Shown here: piece after piece, positions 62,861-64,000 of the stretch
Layout: the number at the start of each line of letters is the position of its first letter
Position numbering within the stretch: position 1 is the stretch's first letter
From: Panax quinquefolius
Taxonomy: Eukaryota; Streptophyta; Magnoliopsida; Apiales; Araliaceae
NCBI GenBank assembly: GCA_020205615.1
Contig: CM035171.1
Location: 118,362,893 to 118,426,892, forward strand
Direction: 5' to 3'
DNA: 64,000 nt
The notes under the pieces: generated by a model
What the model saw: the letters and a program-made list of their open reading frames with translations, nothing else
What the model was told of the DNA's origin: nothing
Database searches by the model: none
Translations under genes and position numbers: made by a program

Positions 62861-64000
62861 CTTACGAAAAGTATGATGAGTAGTTAACCAATTGATTCCT
62901 AAAATCACATCAAAGGCAAATATTTTCAAAAGATAAGATCGACAGTAACGTGAAAATGTTTATTTGAATCAAACAAGATTTAAAAATAGTAGAGGTAACG
63001 AAGGCTCCTACTAACGAAGTTTCAACCAATAAGTCAAAGTTTAACTTCTTCGGAGTCAAATTTAAACGTTGAACACAACTAGGTGAAATAAAAGAGTGGG
63101 TAGAACTGGTATCTAACATGGTATAGACATCGCAAGAGCTTATGATTAACTTACCCGTGATAATTTTATTCAGGTTCCTCGTTACGAGAAAAAAACGCTC
63201 TCTTAAACTACTGGCTTTTGGTTTTGTCGGGACACCTTTGGTGCCTCCATCCTAGTTGAATTTGTCTTCACTAAACGACAATATCGAGTTAAGTGACCTT
63301 CTCTTCCACAATTATAACATGCTTTGATTTACATGGCGCAGCTTCGGATTGATGTGTCCCTCTCCTCGCATTTGAAGTATATGATAGGTGGTCTTTCTCC
63401 TTCCTTAACAACGGTCTTTCAGTCTTTGACGCCTTTCCATCATTGTTGAATCTCATTTTCTTGAAATGTCCATTCTTATTGTTTTGGCCCCGATTACCAC
63501 CGAAGTGGTTACCATATTTGGCCCGTTGATTCCTCCACGCTTGTTGTCACCGCTCAATGATGACTACTCTCTACCCAGTATTATCATTTTGCTTACCGCT
63601 TTTTTTAGTTTACGTTGACTCGTTATCGCTACCCACTAATCGAGCCCTATTTCCAACATCCGAATATAAACACACGCTTTATGAGAAATAAGATGTTGAC
63701 GTATCTCCGACTTCAAACCTCTTAAAAACATTCGCGCCATTCTCTCTTCATTATCCACCAAGTGGGACGAATCATGATAACTCCGCAAATTTTGCCTCGT
63801 ATCATGCGACACTGGGTCCATATTATTTTGTTCCAACTTGATAAACTCCACCTCCTTCATGTGGCGAATACTTTCAGAAAGTATTTGTCGTTGAACAACT
63901 CTCGGAACTTCTCTCAAGATATCTTCAAGACAACAGGTTGAGTACGCTTTTACCGATTCCCACCAAGAATCCGCTCTCTCCGCAACATAAAGGCGTGAAG
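62861..64000 (-). pseudogene. Element B2 protease and partial gag (frameshifted, cut by window end)
   Basis: The protease reads LDTSSTHSFISPSCVQRLNL at 63119-62910, with the same Asp-Thr-Ser triplet as B1. Zinc-knuckle sequence lies at about 63290-63375. Part of gag at 63917-63636 includes MKEVEFIKLEQNNM and KSEIRQHLISHKACVYIRM. The gag start would be beyond 64000. Several small frame breaks separate the segments. Confidence 0.78.

Larger units (their letters stand above)
57910..64000 (-). mobile_element. Second nonautonomous Gypsy element, B2 (runs off the window)
   Basis: The 3' LTR (57910-60304) lacks about the last 60 bases of a B LTR at its low-coordinate end, so no target-site duplication can be checked. 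The body 60305-64000 has the B1 layout: PPT, hairpin-rich array, noncoding interior, protease, zinc knuckles and part of gag. RT and integrase are absent here too. The 5' LTR lies beyond 64000. Confidence 0.85.

Overview
This window is nuclear DNA from a flowering plant, very probably a eudicot. The evidence is an intron-containing plant Sec14-like gene, Stowaway-type MITEs, and large Ty3/gypsy (chromovirus-like) and Ty1/copia LTR retrotransposons primed by initiator-Met tRNA. The species cannot be read from the sequence.

Layout. Positions 1-14,744 are a gene-containing segment with AT-rich spacer, at least four Stowaway-like MITEs, three other foldback elements, a candidate TRIM (13.8-14.4 kb) and one gene. 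That gene is a seven-exon CRAL-TRIO/Sec14-like lipid-transfer protein on the + strand (CDS 8036-11225, 418 aa as I splice it), with a TATA box, a CT-rich 5' leader and a tiny upstream ORF. Every splice junction obeys GT-AG and the reading frame is intact.

From 14,745 to the window end the sequence is a nested LTR-retrotransposon island with no host gene. An old LTR (fragments 14745-15218, 45536-46337, 55223-55346) is split by Gypsy element A (15219-45535, minus strand). Inside A's gag sits a copia element (27075-41961, minus strand). Solo LTRs of A's own family sit in A's 3' LTR (15393-18065 and 20272-23063), in the copia interior (31866-34453) and in the copia 5' LTR (37705-40461). A second Gypsy family, B, occupies 46338-55222 (complete, TSD taaag) and 57910-64000 (3' LTR and most of the body; runs off the window). 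Between the B elements lies a head-to-head foldback of A-like LTR pieces (about 55347-57909).

How the parts relate. Element A carries gag, protease, RT, RNase H, integrase and a chromodomain-like tail, all broken by frameshifts. Element B keeps LTRs, PBS, PPT, gag and a protease with an altered active-site triplet, but its pol from RT to chromodomain is replaced by about 2 kb of noncoding, hairpin-rich repeats. Two B elements share this structure, so B looks like a nonautonomous family moved in trans by an A-like partner. The transcribed leaders of A and B hold arrays of short hairpins. Some of these share a GCACTAC loop but have different, still complementary stems; this is the most unusual signal in the window.

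Caveats. Differences between copies of the same element cluster at CG and CAG/CTG/CCG sites, while AT-rich stretches of hundreds of bases match. Many frameshifts in the elements may therefore be sequence errors at methylated cytosines rather than mutations. Element ends are given to within a few bases where a target-site duplication supports them and to about 10-30 bases otherwise. All coordinates and alignments were made by eye.
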